Source: Syntrophomonas sp. DTU019
GTDB lineage: Bacteria > Bacillota > Syntrophomonadia > Syntrophomonadales > Syntrophomonadaceae
Direction of reading: 5' to 3'
Assembly: GCA_913757435.1 (NCBI GenBank)
Contig: CAJYDM010000002.1
Location: forward strand, 434,001 to 498,000
DNA: 64,000 nt
The notes below the pieces were generated by a model, which worked only from the letters and a program-made list of their open reading frames with translations, did not search any database and was not told the origin of the DNA. Both the position numbers and the translations under genes were made by a program. Of this stretch, positions 55,375-64,000 are shown in pieces (position 1 is the stretch's first letter; every line of letters begins with the position of its first letter).

Positions 55375-57084
55375 ATGCGCTGGCGCATCGCCATTATAGC
55401 AGCCATGATGCTGTTTATTTTCATTTTTCTGGGCGGCAAACTGGTCCATGACCAGTTGATAAACGGCCAGGGTATGGCCCGAGCTGCAGTGCAAATGAGA
55501 AGCCAGTCTATTCAGTTGAAAGAATATTCGCGCGGAGCCATCTTGGATCGAAATGGTATAGCCCTCACCGACTGCAGTAAAGACTATGCCCTTTATGCTG
55601 TGCCCGGGGTGATCAAAGCACAGCATGGCGATAATACCAGCCTAAAGGAGGCTCTGGCCTCGGTCGAATCTCTGCTTTCCCCCCATCTCCATGAAGACAC
55701 CCAACAAGAAATCAAAAACCACCTGGCTCATGCCCCGACAGAATCCCGCTCCCTGCTGAGGATTGCTTCCCATCTGGAGGAAGATGAGGTGGAAGCGGTC
55801 CTGGATATGAATCTGCAGGGGGTAATGGTGGCGCCCATAATCAAGAGATACCGAGAAGATGGTTTTGCCGCCCATATCCTGGGATATGTGGGAGCCTCAG
55901 GCGATGAAGGCCAGTCTGGCATTGAAAAGAGTTATGACCATATCCTGGCCCGGTCTGCTGCTGATCTGGAACTGGTTTCTATGGTCGACGCGCGCAATTC
56001 AGCTATCAAAGGTTTGATGTTTAGACTGCGCCAGGACCAGGAAGACAACCGGGGTACGGTGGCCTTGACCATTGACCGGCGTGTCCAGGAATTGGCGGAA
56101 ATGGCTATGAACCGTCATGTAGCTCGGGGCGCAGTAGTGGTCATGGATATCAACACCCGCCAGGTATTGGCTATGGCCAGTCGGCCCAGTTTCAATCCTT
56201 ATGATAACATCGGTCTGATCATTGCCCATGATCCCTACAGCACCCTTACTAACCGGGCCCTAAGCCGCTATTACCCCGGTTCCCTGTTTAAAATCCTCCT
56301 CACTGCAGCCGCCCTGGAAGAAGGGGTAATTACCTCTGGAGATTATTTTGACTGTGATGGGGCTTATGATTTCAATTCCGAGGTTTCCATCTCTTGCCTG
56401 AAGAAGGAAGGGCACGGCCATATCGATCTGACCACGGCTTTTATCCGATCTTGCAATCCCAGTTTTATCGCTATTGGTGAGCGGCTGGGCCGCAGCGCTT
56501 TACTGGAATATGTAGACCGCTTCCACCTCACCGACGAAACTTTGCGGGGGTATATAGAGGATCATGATTACAGCTATGTGGATATTGAGCCCGTGCCAGC
56601 AGCGTTGGGGAATGCCAGTGTAGGACAAAAAGGAGTCATGCTCACACCCTTGCAGCTTACCTCCATGATTGCCACTATTGCCGATGGAGGCGCATGGAAA
56701 GCCCCTTCATTGGTGAGGTACACTATCGACCAACAGGGGCAGGTACACAATTTGCCCGAAGAAGCCAAAGAGCAGGTGATCAGTCCTCAAACCGCTGCAG
56801 TGGTGCGTGATTTGATGGAAAAGGTGATCACTTCCGGTTCCGGGCAGAGCGCCGCATTGCAAGAAATCGCCATAGCCGGCAAAACCGGCACCAGTCAGAC
56901 TGGTGCTCTGGATTATAATAGCACTCCGCCCCGTGAAGTACTGAATGTATGGTTCGGAGGATACTTCCCCGCGGATAATCCCCGATTTGCCATCGTGGTC
57001 CTGGTAGAAGATGGTGAAAGTGGCAGTCAAAATGCCGCCCCGGTTTTTCGCGACATTGTCAAGGGGATGATGGACTATTACTAG
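55375..57084 (+). CDS. Class B penicillin-binding protein (transpeptidase)
   Basis: A 569-residue PBP. Short cytoplasmic start and membrane helix (IAIIAAMMLFIFIFLGGKL), dimerisation region (YSRGAILDRNGIALTDCSKDYALYAV), and a transpeptidase domain with YYPGSLFKIL (SxxK), RSCNPSFIAIG (SxN) and AGKTGTSQTG (KTG). Cross-links peptidoglycan outside the membrane. No PASTA domain; it resembles PbpA/SpoVD-type but is shorter. ATG 55375 follows GAGGGGG. Not in a mur-fts cluster. Downstream is the dnaK promoter region. Confidence 0.92.
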   Translation: MRWRIAIIAAMMLFIFIFLGGKLVHDQLINGQGMARAAVQMRSQSIQLKEYSRGAILDRNGIALTDCSKDYALYAVPGVIKAQHGDNTSLKEALASVESLLSPHLHEDTQQEIKNHLAHAPTESRSLLRIASHLEEDEVEAVLDMNLQGVMVAPIIKRYREDGFAAHILGYVGASGDEGQSGIEKSYDHILARSAADLELVSMVDARNSAIKGLMFRLRQDQEDNRGTVALTIDRRVQELAEMAMNRHVARGAVVVMDINTRQVLAMASRPSFNPYDNIGLIIAHDPYSTLTNRALSRYYPGSLFKILLTAAALEEGVITSGDYFDCDGAYDFNSEVSISCLKKEGHGHIDLTTAFIRSCNPSFIAIGERLGRSALLEYVDRFHLTDETLRGYIEDHDYSYVDIEPVPAALGNASVGQKGVMLTPLQLTSMIATIADGGAWKAPSLVRYTIDQQGQVHNLPEEAKEQVISPQTAAVVRDLMEKVITSGSGQSAALQEIAIAGKTGTSQTGALDYNSTPPREVLNVWFGGYFPADNPRFAIVVLVEDGESGSQNAAPVFRDIVKGMMDYY

Positions 57085-57138
57085 AAAGAGACCTTCTATT
57101 AGACCTGTCATTTTGGGTAGAAAATCTGCAAAAAATAC

Positions 57139-57178
57139 TTTGACCTTTATTGACTATTAATCAAGTACATACTATAAT
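57139..57178 (+). promoter_or_regulatory. dnaK operon promoter overlapping a CtsR-like heptad repeat
   Basis: TTGACT (57150-57155) and TATAAT (57173-57178) with a 17-bp spacer. TTTGACC-TTT-ATTGACT (57139-57155) is a direct heptad repeat close to the complementary-strand form of the CtsR operator (GGTCAAA-N3-GGTCAAA), with its second half covering the -35. No CIRCE element (TTAGCACTC-N9-GAGTGCTAA) was found before dnaK. Confidence 0.7.
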
Positions 57179-57290
57179 GATAGACAGATATAGGAAGGCA
57201 GTGTTGAAATAAGGGAAATATTGATCTAGCCGTAAAAAGAGCATACTGTTTCCATATGAATTTGGCACAAATTAAGGAGGAGGTGTCAAT

Positions 57291-59153
57291 ATGGCCAAAG
57301 CAGTGGGAATTGACCTGGGTACTACCAACTCCGTTGTCGCAGTGATTGAAGGGGGGAGCCCCACGGTCATAATAAATGCCGAAGGATCCAGAACAACTCC
57401 TTCGGTAGTCGCATTTAAAGAGGGCAAAGGCCGCCTGGTAGGACAGGTTGCCAAGCGTCAGGGGGCCTTGAACCCTGAAAAAACCTTTTACTCGATCAAG
57501 AGATTCATGGGCCGACGCTATACAGAGGTTGAAGCTGAGCGCCAGCTGGTGCCGTATCAAGTCACCTCAGGCCCTGCAGACGCAGTGCGCTTTAAGGTGG
57601 ACGACAAATTGATGGCTGCGGAAGAGATTTCCGCCATGGTTTTGAGCAAGCTGGTGGAAGATGCCTCCAATTACCTGGGGGAAAAGGTGGTCGATGCGGT
57701 CATCACTGTACCGGCTTATTTCAATGACGCTCAGCGTCAGGCCACCAAGGATGCCGGGAAAATTGCAGGACTGAATGTTTTGAGGATAATCAATGAGCCT
57801 ACTGCGGCAGCCCTGGCTTATGGACTGGACAAAAAGAACAATGAGACCATTTTGGTTTTCGACCTGGGTGGAGGAACCTTTGACGTATCCATTCTAGAGG
57901 TGGGCGATGGGGTCTTCGAAGTGAAGTCGACCAATGGCGATACCCACCTGGGTGGAGACAATTTTGACAAAGCTATTGTGGATTGGCTGGCGGAAGAGTT
58001 TAAGAAAGACTACGGCATCGACCTGCGCAAAGATAAGCAGAGCCTGCAGCGTTTGACCGAGGCGGCCGAAAAGGCCAAAGTGGAATTATCCAGTGTGTTG
58101 GAGACCACGGTCAGTCTGCCCTTTATCACAGCCGATGCCGACGGCCCCAAACATCTGGACATAAAGCTGACTCGGGCCAAATTCGAGGATTTGGTACATG
58201 AATCGGTGGAAAGACTGCGCGGGCCTATCAAAGCAGCTCTGAGTGATGCCAAGCTGACTGCTCAGGATATAGACGAGGTCATATTGGTCGGTGGTTCTAC
58301 CCGAGTGCCGATAGTGCAAAAGGTAGTGGAGGAGCTGACCGGCAAGAAACCAAATATGAGCGTTAACCCTGACGAAGTAGTTGCAGTTGGGGCAGCTATA
58401 CAGGCCGGAGTGCTCTCTGGTGAAGTCAAAGATGTGGTCCTTTTGGATGTGACCCCCCTGTCCCTGGGGGTGGAAACTATGGGCGGCATTATGACCCGCA
58501 TCATCGAGCGTAATACCACCATTCCGGTTCGGCGCAGCGAGGTGTTTTCCACCGCTGATGACAATCAGCCTGCAGTCGATATCCATGTCCTGCAGGGTGA
58601 GCGGGAAATGGCCCGCGACAATCGCTCTCTGGGACAGTTTAAGCTGGATGGTATTCCGCCTGCTCCGCGGGGGGTGCCACAGATCGAAGTGACTTTTGAC
58701 ATAGATGCCAACGGCATCCTCAAGGTTACCGCCAAGGACAAGAGCAGCGGCAAAGAACAGCAGGTGACTATCAGCGGTTCATCGAACCTGGATAAGGGCG
58801 AGATTGATAAGATGATCCGGGATGCTCAGGCCTTCAGCGCTGATGATCGCAGGCGCCGTGAGGAAGCCGAAAAACGCAATCAAGCCGACGCTCTGGCCTA
58901 TCAAGTGGAACGTCAATTGGCGGCGGTGGCGGAACAATTGGCGCCTACTGACAAGGCAGCCATTGAGAATAAACTGGAACAGTTGAAAAATGCCATCAAA
59001 GAAGGCAGTTCAGCTGAAACTCTGGAAACCCTGATGGCTGATTTAAATGCTGCCGCACAGGCTATGGCCAGTGCGGGGCACAAAACGGCGGATCCTAATG
59101 AAGCTACCCGCCCAGATGATGATGTCATCGATGCCGAATATGAAGAAAGATAA
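57291..59153 (+). CDS. dnaK: Chaperone DnaK (Hsp70)
   Basis: A 620-residue canonical Hsp70: [76 protein letters not shown], and C-terminal substrate domain with [24 protein letters not shown] and a lid ending [15 protein letters not shown] 57291 follows AAGGAGGAGGTG. First gene of dnaK-cbpA-cbpM-clpB; there is no grpE or hrcA here, unlike the usual hrcA-grpE-dnaK-dnaJ cluster. Confidence 0.96.
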   Translation: MAKAVGIDLGTTNSVVAVIEGGSPTVIINAEGSRTTPSVVAFKEGKGRLVGQVAKRQGALNPEKTFYSIKRFMGRRYTEVEAERQLVPYQVTSGPADAVRFKVDDKLMAAEEISAMVLSKLVEDASNYLGEKVVDAVITVPAYFNDAQRQATKDAGKIAGLNVLRIINEPTAAALAYGLDKKNNETILVFDLGGGTFDVSILEVGDGVFEVKSTNGDTHLGGDNFDKAIVDWLAEEFKKDYGIDLRKDKQSLQRLTEAAEKAKVELSSVLETTVSLPFITADADGPKHLDIKLTRAKFEDLVHESVERLRGPIKAALSDAKLTAQDIDEVILVGGSTRVPIVQKVVEELTGKKPNMSVNPDEVVAVGAAIQAGVLSGEVKDVVLLDVTPLSLGVETMGGIMTRIIERNTTIPVRRSEVFSTADDNQPAVDIHVLQGEREMARDNRSLGQFKLDGIPPAPRGVPQIEVTFDIDANGILKVTAKDKSSGKEQQVTISGSSNLDKGEIDKMIRDAQAFSADDRRRREEAEKRNQADALAYQVERQLAAVAEQLAPTDKAAIENKLEQLKNAIKEGSSAETLETLMADLNAAAQAMASAGHKTADPNEATRPDDDVIDAEYEER

Positions 59154-59181
59154 ACTATTCCGCTAATTGGAGGCAGGAAAA

Positions 59182-60189
59182 ATGGCAGTGCAATATCAGG
59201 ATTATTACCAGGTTCTGGGGGTGGAGCGCAATGCTGACGCCAAACAGATCAAGGCGGCCTACCGTAAACTAGCGAGAAAATGGCATCCTGATCTGCACAC
59301 TGGTAAAAACAAAGAAGAAGCGGAAGAAAAGTTCAAACAGATAAATGAGGCCTATGAAGTGTTGAGCGACGCCGATAAAAGGGCTAAATACGATCGCCTC
59401 GGGAGCAACTGGCGGGCGGGGGACCAATTCACCCCGCCGCCCGGCAGTGAAGGCTTCTACACTTACAGCACGGCTGATTTTGACCCTGCTGATCTGGGCG
59501 GCTTCAGCAGCTTTTTCGATGTTCTGTTCGGAGAGGCCAGAAGAGGCAGGCAGACCCAAACCGATTTCGGAGCTTATTATGACCGCCCCCGGAGGGGTGA
59601 GGACATAGAAAGTCAGGTGGATATAAGTCTGGAAGAGGCCTTGCATGGCGGAACCCGCACCTTTACCCTGACCGGTTCGTCGGCTTGTCCGGAATGCCGC
59701 GGTCAGGGCTTCAAGGACCAGGGCTTCTGCCCGCGTTGCGGAGGCACCGGAGCCATACCTGAGCACAAAACCCTGCAGGTCAATATCCCTGCCGGGGTAT
59801 ATCAGGGCAGCCGCATCCGCTTAAAAGGCCAGGGAGGGGAAGGATTAAACGGAGGAGCGCGGGGCGATTTGCACCTCAAGGTAAACATTTTGCCCCACCC
59901 TCGTTTCAGGCTGCAAAATAGCGACCTGGAAACCGACCTGGTATTGACTCCTGAACAGGCGGTATTGGGTGATAAGCTACCGGTAATGACCCTGGAAGGC
60001 AACATTGTGATGACCGTGCCGGCAAATAGCCATAACGGTCAGCGCATGCGGATCAAGGGCAAAGGGATGCCCCGTAAGGAGGGTCAGCGCGGTGATTTAT
60101 ACGTGAGGTTGAAAATTGACATACCTAGTAACCTTAGCCCGGAAGAACTCGAACTGTACCGACAACTGCACGAAATCCGAAAAAGGTAG
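59182..60189 (+). CDS. cbpA: CbpA/DnaJ-like J-domain co-chaperone with reduced zinc site
   Basis: A 335-residue J-protein: J-domain with [33 protein letters not shown] (HPD present), G/F-like region rich in Phe and Gly (residues about 80-140), then only two Cys motifs ([16 protein letters not shown]) where DnaJ has four, so one zinc at most, followed by the C-terminal peptide-binding domains ([35 protein letters not shown]). ATG 59182 follows GGAGG. Partner of dnaK in the same operon. Confidence 0.9.
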   Translation: MAVQYQDYYQVLGVERNADAKQIKAAYRKLARKWHPDLHTGKNKEEAEEKFKQINEAYEVLSDADKRAKYDRLGSNWRAGDQFTPPPGSEGFYTYSTADFDPADLGGFSSFFDVLFGEARRGRQTQTDFGAYYDRPRRGEDIESQVDISLEEALHGGTRTFTLTGSSACPECRGQGFKDQGFCPRCGGTGAIPEHKTLQVNIPAGVYQGSRIRLKGQGGEGLNGGARGDLHLKVNILPHPRFRLQNSDLETDLVLTPEQAVLGDKLPVMTLEGNIVMTVPANSHNGQRMRIKGKGMPRKEGQRGDLYVRLKIDIPSNLSPEELELYRQLHEIRKR

Positions 60190-60198
60190 GAGAACAGA

Positions 60199-60477
60199 AT
60201 GAGCATATACAGAGTTTTCTACCATGATGAAGGGGAAGCCATGCCATTATCTCAAATTGATATCCACCCCGAGTTTCTGCAGCTGCTGGCAGAGCTGGGA
60301 ATCATCGAGATAAGGGATCACCGTATCGCAGTCAGCCATCTGCGAAAGATGTCCAGAATCATGCGGATCAGGCAGAGGCTCAAGGTCAATGTCAACGCGG
60401 CGGCCATCATTGTGGATTTATTGGAACGAATTGAATCCCTGGAGGATGAAATCGAAGCTTTGAAGAAAATGAGGTGA
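60199..60477 (+). CDS. cbpM: Chaperone modulator CbpM-like protein
   Basis: A 92-residue protein of the CbpM family: FLQLLAELGIIEIRDHRIAVSHLRKMSRIMRIRQRLKVNVNAAAIIVDLLERIESLEDEIEALKK, an all-helical MerR-like fold ending in a coiled coil. E. coli CbpM inhibits CbpA through its J-domain. Its position directly after cbpA (9 bp) supports that role. 5 bp before clpB. Confidence 0.85.
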   Translation: MSIYRVFYHDEGEAMPLSQIDIHPEFLQLLAELGIIEIRDHRIAVSHLRKMSRIMRIRQRLKVNVNAAAIIVDLLERIESLEDEIEALKKMR

Positions 60478-60481
60478 TGAG

Positions 60482-63085
60482 ATGAATGTAGAACGCCTAA
60501 CCCAAAAATCGCGGCAGGCCTTGTCTGAAGCCCACCAACTCGCAGCAGAGAAGCACCACCAGGAAGTCAACAGCAAGCATCTGTTAAAAGCCTTGTTGAC
60601 ACAGGAAGAAGGCATTGTACCGCGTCTCTTGGAACAGGCCAACATCAACCTGAATGCCTTTGACCAGCAGCTCAACCGGCTATTAGAAAAGATTCCGGCC
60701 GTTTATGGATACGAAGGTTCGGTGTATATGAGCGGCTCGCTGGCCCGGGTATTAAACCAGGCGGAAAAAGAGGCCCAGCTATTAAAAGACGATTATGTCA
60801 GCGTTGAACATATACTTTTGGCTTTGATCACCGACAGTGAGAGCGACCTTAAAACCTTACTGCAAAATATGGGGTTAAGCCGGGATCAGATTTTCAATGC
60901 CCTGCGTACAGTGCGCGGTTCGCAGCGGGTGACCAGTGAGAATCCCGAGGAAAGCTATGAAGCTCTGAGCAAGTATGGCCGGGACCTGACCAAACTGGCC
61001 GGCGAGGGAAAACTGGATCCGGTGATCGGCCGGGATGAGGAGATACGCCGGGTGATCGAGATCATCTCCCGCCGCACCAAGAACAACCCCATATTGATAG
61101 GTGAACCGGGAGTAGGTAAAACCGCTATAGTGGAAGGACTGGCCAGACGCATAGTGGCCGGTGATGTCCCTGAAGGCTTGAAGGGCAAGCAGATCATATC
61201 CCTGGATATGGGGGCTCTGGTGGCGGGGGCAAAGTATCGGGGCGAGTTTGAGGAGCGGCTCAAAGCGGTTTTGAAAGAGGTGCAGGATTCCAACGGCACG
61301 GTGGTGTTGTTTATCGACGAATTGCACACCGTGATCGGTGCCGGAGCAGCAGAAGGAGCCATGGACGCCAGTAATCTGCTGAAACCGATGCTGGCCCGGG
61401 GTGAGTTGCGGGCCATCGGGGCTACCACCCTGGATGAGTACCGCAAACATATCGAAAAAGACGCGGCTTTGGAGCGCCGCTTTCAACCGGTGTTTGTAAA
61501 TCCCCCGTCAGTGGAGGATACCATTTCGATACTGAGAGGGCTAAAGGAACGCTATGAGGTGCACCACGGGGTGCGCATACAGGATGCTGCCCTGGTGGCG
61601 GCAGCGATGTTGTCGGACCGTTATATTTCAGATCGCTTCCTGCCTGACAAGGCCATCGACCTGATGGATGAATCGGCAGCGCGCTTGCGCACCGAGATTG
61701 ACAGTATGCCTGCCGAACTGGATGACATCACTCGCCGTATCATGCAGTTAGAAATTGAGGCTGCGGTTTTGGAAAAAGAGAAAGACCCGGCCTCCAAAGA
61801 GAGACTGAACAATATACTGAAACAGTTGCAGGATTTGCGCAGTGAATCCGATGTCATGAAAAGCCAGTGGCAGACTGAGAAAGAAGCCATCTCCCGGTTG
61901 AGGACCATTAAGCGTGACATCGAAGAGTGCCGTACCGAGATCGAACGGGCCGAGCGTGAATACGACCTCAACCGGATCGCCGAGCTGAAGTATGGGCGGC
62001 TCAATCAATTGGAAAGACAGCTTAAAGAAGAAGAGGCTCGCCTGGCTGAAAGCGAGATGCATCGCTTGCTCAAAGAGGAGGTCGATGAAGAGGACATCGC
62101 CCGGGTGGTGAGCCGTTGGACCGGTATACAGGTAAGCCGCCTGATGGAGGGTGAACGCGAAAAGTTGATGCACCTGGATGAAATTCTGCATGAACGAGTA
62201 GTCGGGCAAAATGAGGCGGTGGAAGCCGTAGCCGATGCCGTCTTGCGCTCCCGCAGCGGTCTTAAAGACCCCAACCGTCCGGTGGGCAGTTTCATCTTTC
62301 TGGGTCCTACGGGAGTTGGAAAGACGGAATTGAGCAAGGCTCTGGCAGAGGCCTTGTTCGATGATGAGCGCAATATAGTCAGACTGGATATGTCAGAGTA
62401 TATGGAAAAACATAGTGTAGCCAGACTGATCGGGGCTCCGCCCGGTTATGTAGGTTATGAAGAGGGAGGCCAGCTCACCGAAGCAGTGAGGCGCAAGCCT
62501 TATTCGGTGGTATTGTTCGATGAGATTGAAAAAGCCCATCACGATGTTTTCAATGTGCTTTTGCAGATTTTGGACGATGGTCGCCTAACTGATGGCAAAG
62601 GGCGTTATGTAGACTTCCGTAATACCATTATTATCATGACCTCCAATATTGGCAGCCATGAGATACTGAGTTTCTCCCAAAGCGGGGGACGGTATGAGGA
62701 GATGCGCACCCGGGTCCTGGATTTGCTGAAAATGCACTTCCGGCCAGAATTCTTGAACCGAGTGGATGAAGTGATAGTGTTTCATGCTCTGGAAGCAGAG
62801 CAGATCGAGCATATCGCGGCGATGTTACTGAAAAAGCTGGCTTTCCGCTTTCGCGAGAACATGCAGGGCATGTTTAGTTGGGATAAAAGCGCTCTGAAAT
62901 ACCTGGGCAGACGGGGTTATGATCCTAATTATGGAGCCCGGCCGTTGAAACGTTTGATACAGCAGGAAGTGGAAACTGCTTTATCCAGGCAGATCATCAG
63001 CGGAGCTATAGAGGCAGGGGACAATGTGGTCCTGACGGCAGTACAGGACGAGCTTAAAATGAATGTAGAAAAGGCTTCCAGATAG
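60482..63085 (+). CDS. clpB: Disaggregase ClpB
   Basis: An 867-residue Hsp100: N-domain ([30 protein letters not shown]), AAA1 with [17 protein letters not shown] and [12 protein letters not shown], a long coiled-coil middle domain (about 400-525, rich in E/R/K), AAA2 with [21 protein letters not shown] and [16 protein letters not shown], and the C-terminal oligomerisation region. It works with DnaK/CbpA to dissolve aggregates. ATG 60482 lies behind AGGTGAT. Operon with dnaK. Confidence 0.96.
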   Translation: MNVERLTQKSRQALSEAHQLAAEKHHQEVNSKHLLKALLTQEEGIVPRLLEQANINLNAFDQQLNRLLEKIPAVYGYEGSVYMSGSLARVLNQAEKEAQLLKDDYVSVEHILLALITDSESDLKTLLQNMGLSRDQIFNALRTVRGSQRVTSENPEESYEALSKYGRDLTKLAGEGKLDPVIGRDEEIRRVIEIISRRTKNNPILIGEPGVGKTAIVEGLARRIVAGDVPEGLKGKQIISLDMGALVAGAKYRGEFEERLKAVLKEVQDSNGTVVLFIDELHTVIGAGAAEGAMDASNLLKPMLARGELRAIGATTLDEYRKHIEKDAALERRFQPVFVNPPSVEDTISILRGLKERYEVHHGVRIQDAALVAAAMLSDRYISDRFLPDKAIDLMDESAARLRTEIDSMPAELDDITRRIMQLEIEAAVLEKEKDPASKERLNNILKQLQDLRSESDVMKSQWQTEKEAISRLRTIKRDIEECRTEIERAEREYDLNRIAELKYGRLNQLERQLKEEEARLAESEMHRLLKEEVDEEDIARVVSRWTGIQVSRLMEGEREKLMHLDEILHERVVGQNEAVEAVADAVLRSRSGLKDPNRPVGSFIFLGPTGVGKTELSKALAEALFDDERNIVRLDMSEYMEKHSVARLIGAPPGYVGYEEGGQLTEAVRRKPYSVVLFDEIEKAHHDVFNVLLQILDDGRLTDGKGRYVDFRNTIIIMTSNIGSHEILSFSQSGGRYEEMRTRVLDLLKMHFRPEFLNRVDEVIVFHALEAEQIEHIAAMLLKKLAFRFRENMQGMFSWDKSALKYLGRRGYDPNYGARPLKRLIQQEVETALSRQIISGAIEAGDNVVLTAVQDELKMNVEKASR

Positions 63086-63095
63086 AAGATCGGTG

Positions 63096-63183
63096 TCAGG
63101 GGGACGGGGTTGTCACAGGGACGGGGTTGTTGACAACGATTGTTGTCAACAACCCCGTCCCTGTGACAACCCCGTCCCCTGAT
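63096..63183. repeat. GGGGACGG palindromic repeat, copy 4 (variant)
   Basis: Left arm TCAGGGGGACGGGGTTGTCA...GTTGTTGACAAC (63096-63137), loop GATT, right arm to TCCCCTGA (63183); two tandem GGGACGGGGTTGT units inside the arm and one G bulge. Same GGGACGG core but different spacer units from copies 1-3. Lies between convergent clpB and a ferritin-like gene. Confidence 0.88.
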
Positions 63184-63186
63184 CTT

Positions 63187-63675
63187 TCAAGCGGGCGAAA
63201 ACCCCTGTTGTTCATACCACTCCTCTTTTAGGTAATCGTATATCCGTTCAAGCTTTTCCATATGTTCGCGTTCCCAGCGGGACAAATACTGGCACAATTG
63301 TTTGACAGCCATATTATTTGTCTGTGTAAGAGCCCGGTCATAGTAATCCATAGAGGCTTTTTCCATCAATACCCCAGTGCTGATCACTGATATTTCCAAA
63401 TTGCTTTTTAACTTTCCCAGCTTCATGAGGTCAAAAATTCCGGTGGAAGGAATATCGCCCCAATCCGGTTCTTGAGACAGGTTCTGGCCGGTGCTCAATC
63501 CCTGGTAAAGCTTGCGCAAAGTCTGCTGATGTTTGACCTCTTCATCGGCCAGATGTAGCAGCAGGGTGCGGATCTCCCCAGAACCAAGGTGTTCTGCAGC
63601 CAGGCGGTAAAATGTCTCTCCTTCAACCTCGTTAAGGATCGCCACCTGCAATAATTGCAATTCTGTGGTTGACAC
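63187..63675 (-). CDS. Ferritin-like (rubrerythrin-type) protein
   Basis: A 162-residue ferritin-like diiron protein: LQVAILNEVEGETFYRLAAEHLG (Glu pair), LADEEVKHQQTLRKLYQGL (ExxH), then ISTGVLMEKASMDYYDRALTQ and SRWEREHMEKLERIYDYL (ExxxH). No C-terminal rubredoxin domain, so it is the erythrin-only type. Probably oxidant or iron handling, as typical for anaerobes. ATG 63675 follows GGAGGTG. The stop lies 4 bp from palindrome copy 4. Confidence 0.85.
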   Translation of the reverse strand: MSTTELQLLQVAILNEVEGETFYRLAAEHLGSGEIRTLLLHLADEEVKHQQTLRKLYQGLSTGQNLSQEPDWGDIPSTGIFDLMKLGKLKSNLEISVISTGVLMEKASMDYYDRALTQTNNMAVKQLCQYLSRWEREHMEKLERIYDYLKEEWYEQQGFSPA

Positions 63676-63821
63676 CTGTTATCACCTCCATGTCTGTTTA
63701 TTGCTTATTATACCAGGCATTGGCACCTCATATGTGAATTTTTCGATGGTCTTCACGGCGGCGAACTGCATAAAGTAAGGCTTGATGCGCAAAGACTAAG
63801 TGAAAAAGGAGGCAAAGCAAT

Positions 63822-64000
63822 ATGGCCTTACTAGGTGACCCTTTTATAGCTACCATATCCAAACAGTTATCCCCGCAGGAACTGCTGCAAGCTATCAGAG
63901 CGGACATGGCCGGAGAATTAGAGGCTATCATCGGTTATGAAGCCCATGCTATGGCCTGTAATGATGAAAGAGTAAAACAGATCCTGATCCAGATCGCAGA
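63822..64000 (+). CDS. Ferritin-like protein, N-terminal part (cut by window end)
   Basis: The start ATG 63822 follows AAAGGAGG. The 59 residues visible include QELLQAIRADMAGELEAIIGYEAHAMAC, with Glu pairs at helical spacing as in rubrerythrin-like domains. The gene continues beyond base 64000. It is divergent from the other ferritin-like gene at 63187, so the two may share a control region. Confidence 0.7.
   Translation, partial: MALLGDPFIATISKQLSPQELLQAIRADMAGELEAIIGYEAHAMACNDERVKQILIQIA

Overview
The window looks like part of an anaerobic, spore-lineage Firmicute (class Clostridia), most like the syntrophic fatty-acid oxidisers around Syntrophomonadaceae/Peptococcaceae. This is an inference from gene content: a GerM-type lipoprotein, the alaS-ireB-ruvX-DUF1292-mltG block, a CsoR/thioredoxin pair, strong AGGAGG ribosome binding sites with many GTG/TTG starts, ferritin-like proteins, class I Fe-S fumarase and an Hdr/Flx electron-bifurcating complex. 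No rRNA, tRNA or CRISPR array was seen. Genus cannot be fixed from the sequence alone.

Layout. 1-2.1 kb: end of a MerR/RacA-like coiled-coil gene, an unknown gene and a TipAS-type MerR regulator with a classic 19-bp-spacer promoter. 2.2-7.3 kb: a minus-strand four-gene operon with three unrecognised mostly helical proteins and a divergent short Hsp70-like ATPase. 7.5-10.1 kb: CBS-pair protein, YiiX-like papain-fold hydrolase, membrane protein, crotonase-family protein. 10.5-17.5 kb: hdrC-hdrB-hdrA-mvhD/flxD-flxC-flxB-flxA. Two genes here are each interrupted by one in-frame TGA at a position that is normally Cys; both are read as selenocysteine, with a hairpin downstream of each TGA. 17.6-23.9 kb: a tiny membrane protein, an unusual 895-residue fusion of a class III aminotransferase with an acyl-ACP-reductase-like domain, a DUF1285-like gene, SRPBCC and radical SAM genes and a LytTR response regulator. 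24.4-27.4 kb: ChlI-like AAA+ ATPase plus VWA-domain partner. 27.4-33.5 kb: candidate small RNA, gerM-like gene, murI, MBL-fold hydrolase, fumarase alpha/beta, rph, rdgB, yfcE-like phosphoesterase, resembling the Bacillus racE-gerM-rph-ysnA-ysnB block with fumarase added. 33.5-38.6 kb: lpdA, lplA, an IS1182-family element and a lone Ku gene. 38.8-47.2 kb: CofE-like ligase, PRC-barrel proteins, csoR-trxA, rarA, mnmA, AI-2E-type permease. 47.3-57.1 kb: alaS, ireB, ruvX, DUF1292, VanW, mltG, U32 peptidase, DUF4911, class B PBP. 57.1-63.1 kb: dnaK-cbpA-cbpM-clpB stress operon behind a CtsR-like box. 63.2-64 kb: two ferritin-like genes, the last cut by the window end.

How it fits together. Electron flow is the metabolic theme: the Flx/Hdr complex should link NAD(P)H, ferredoxin and a disulfide acceptor by flavin-based bifurcation. 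Lipoate salvage, dihydrolipoyl dehydrogenase and fumarase point to 2-oxoacid and C4 metabolism. A second theme is repeats: four long GGGGACGG-cored palindromes lie at gene 3' ends, mostly between convergent genes, and one has been split by the insertion sequence with a 4-bp target duplication.

The best candidates for undescribed biology are the Hsp70-like four-gene operon, the aminotransferase/acyl-reductase fusion, the doubly selenocysteine-containing Hdr/Flx operon, and the anti-Shine-Dalgarno small RNA or leader upstream of the gerM-like gene.
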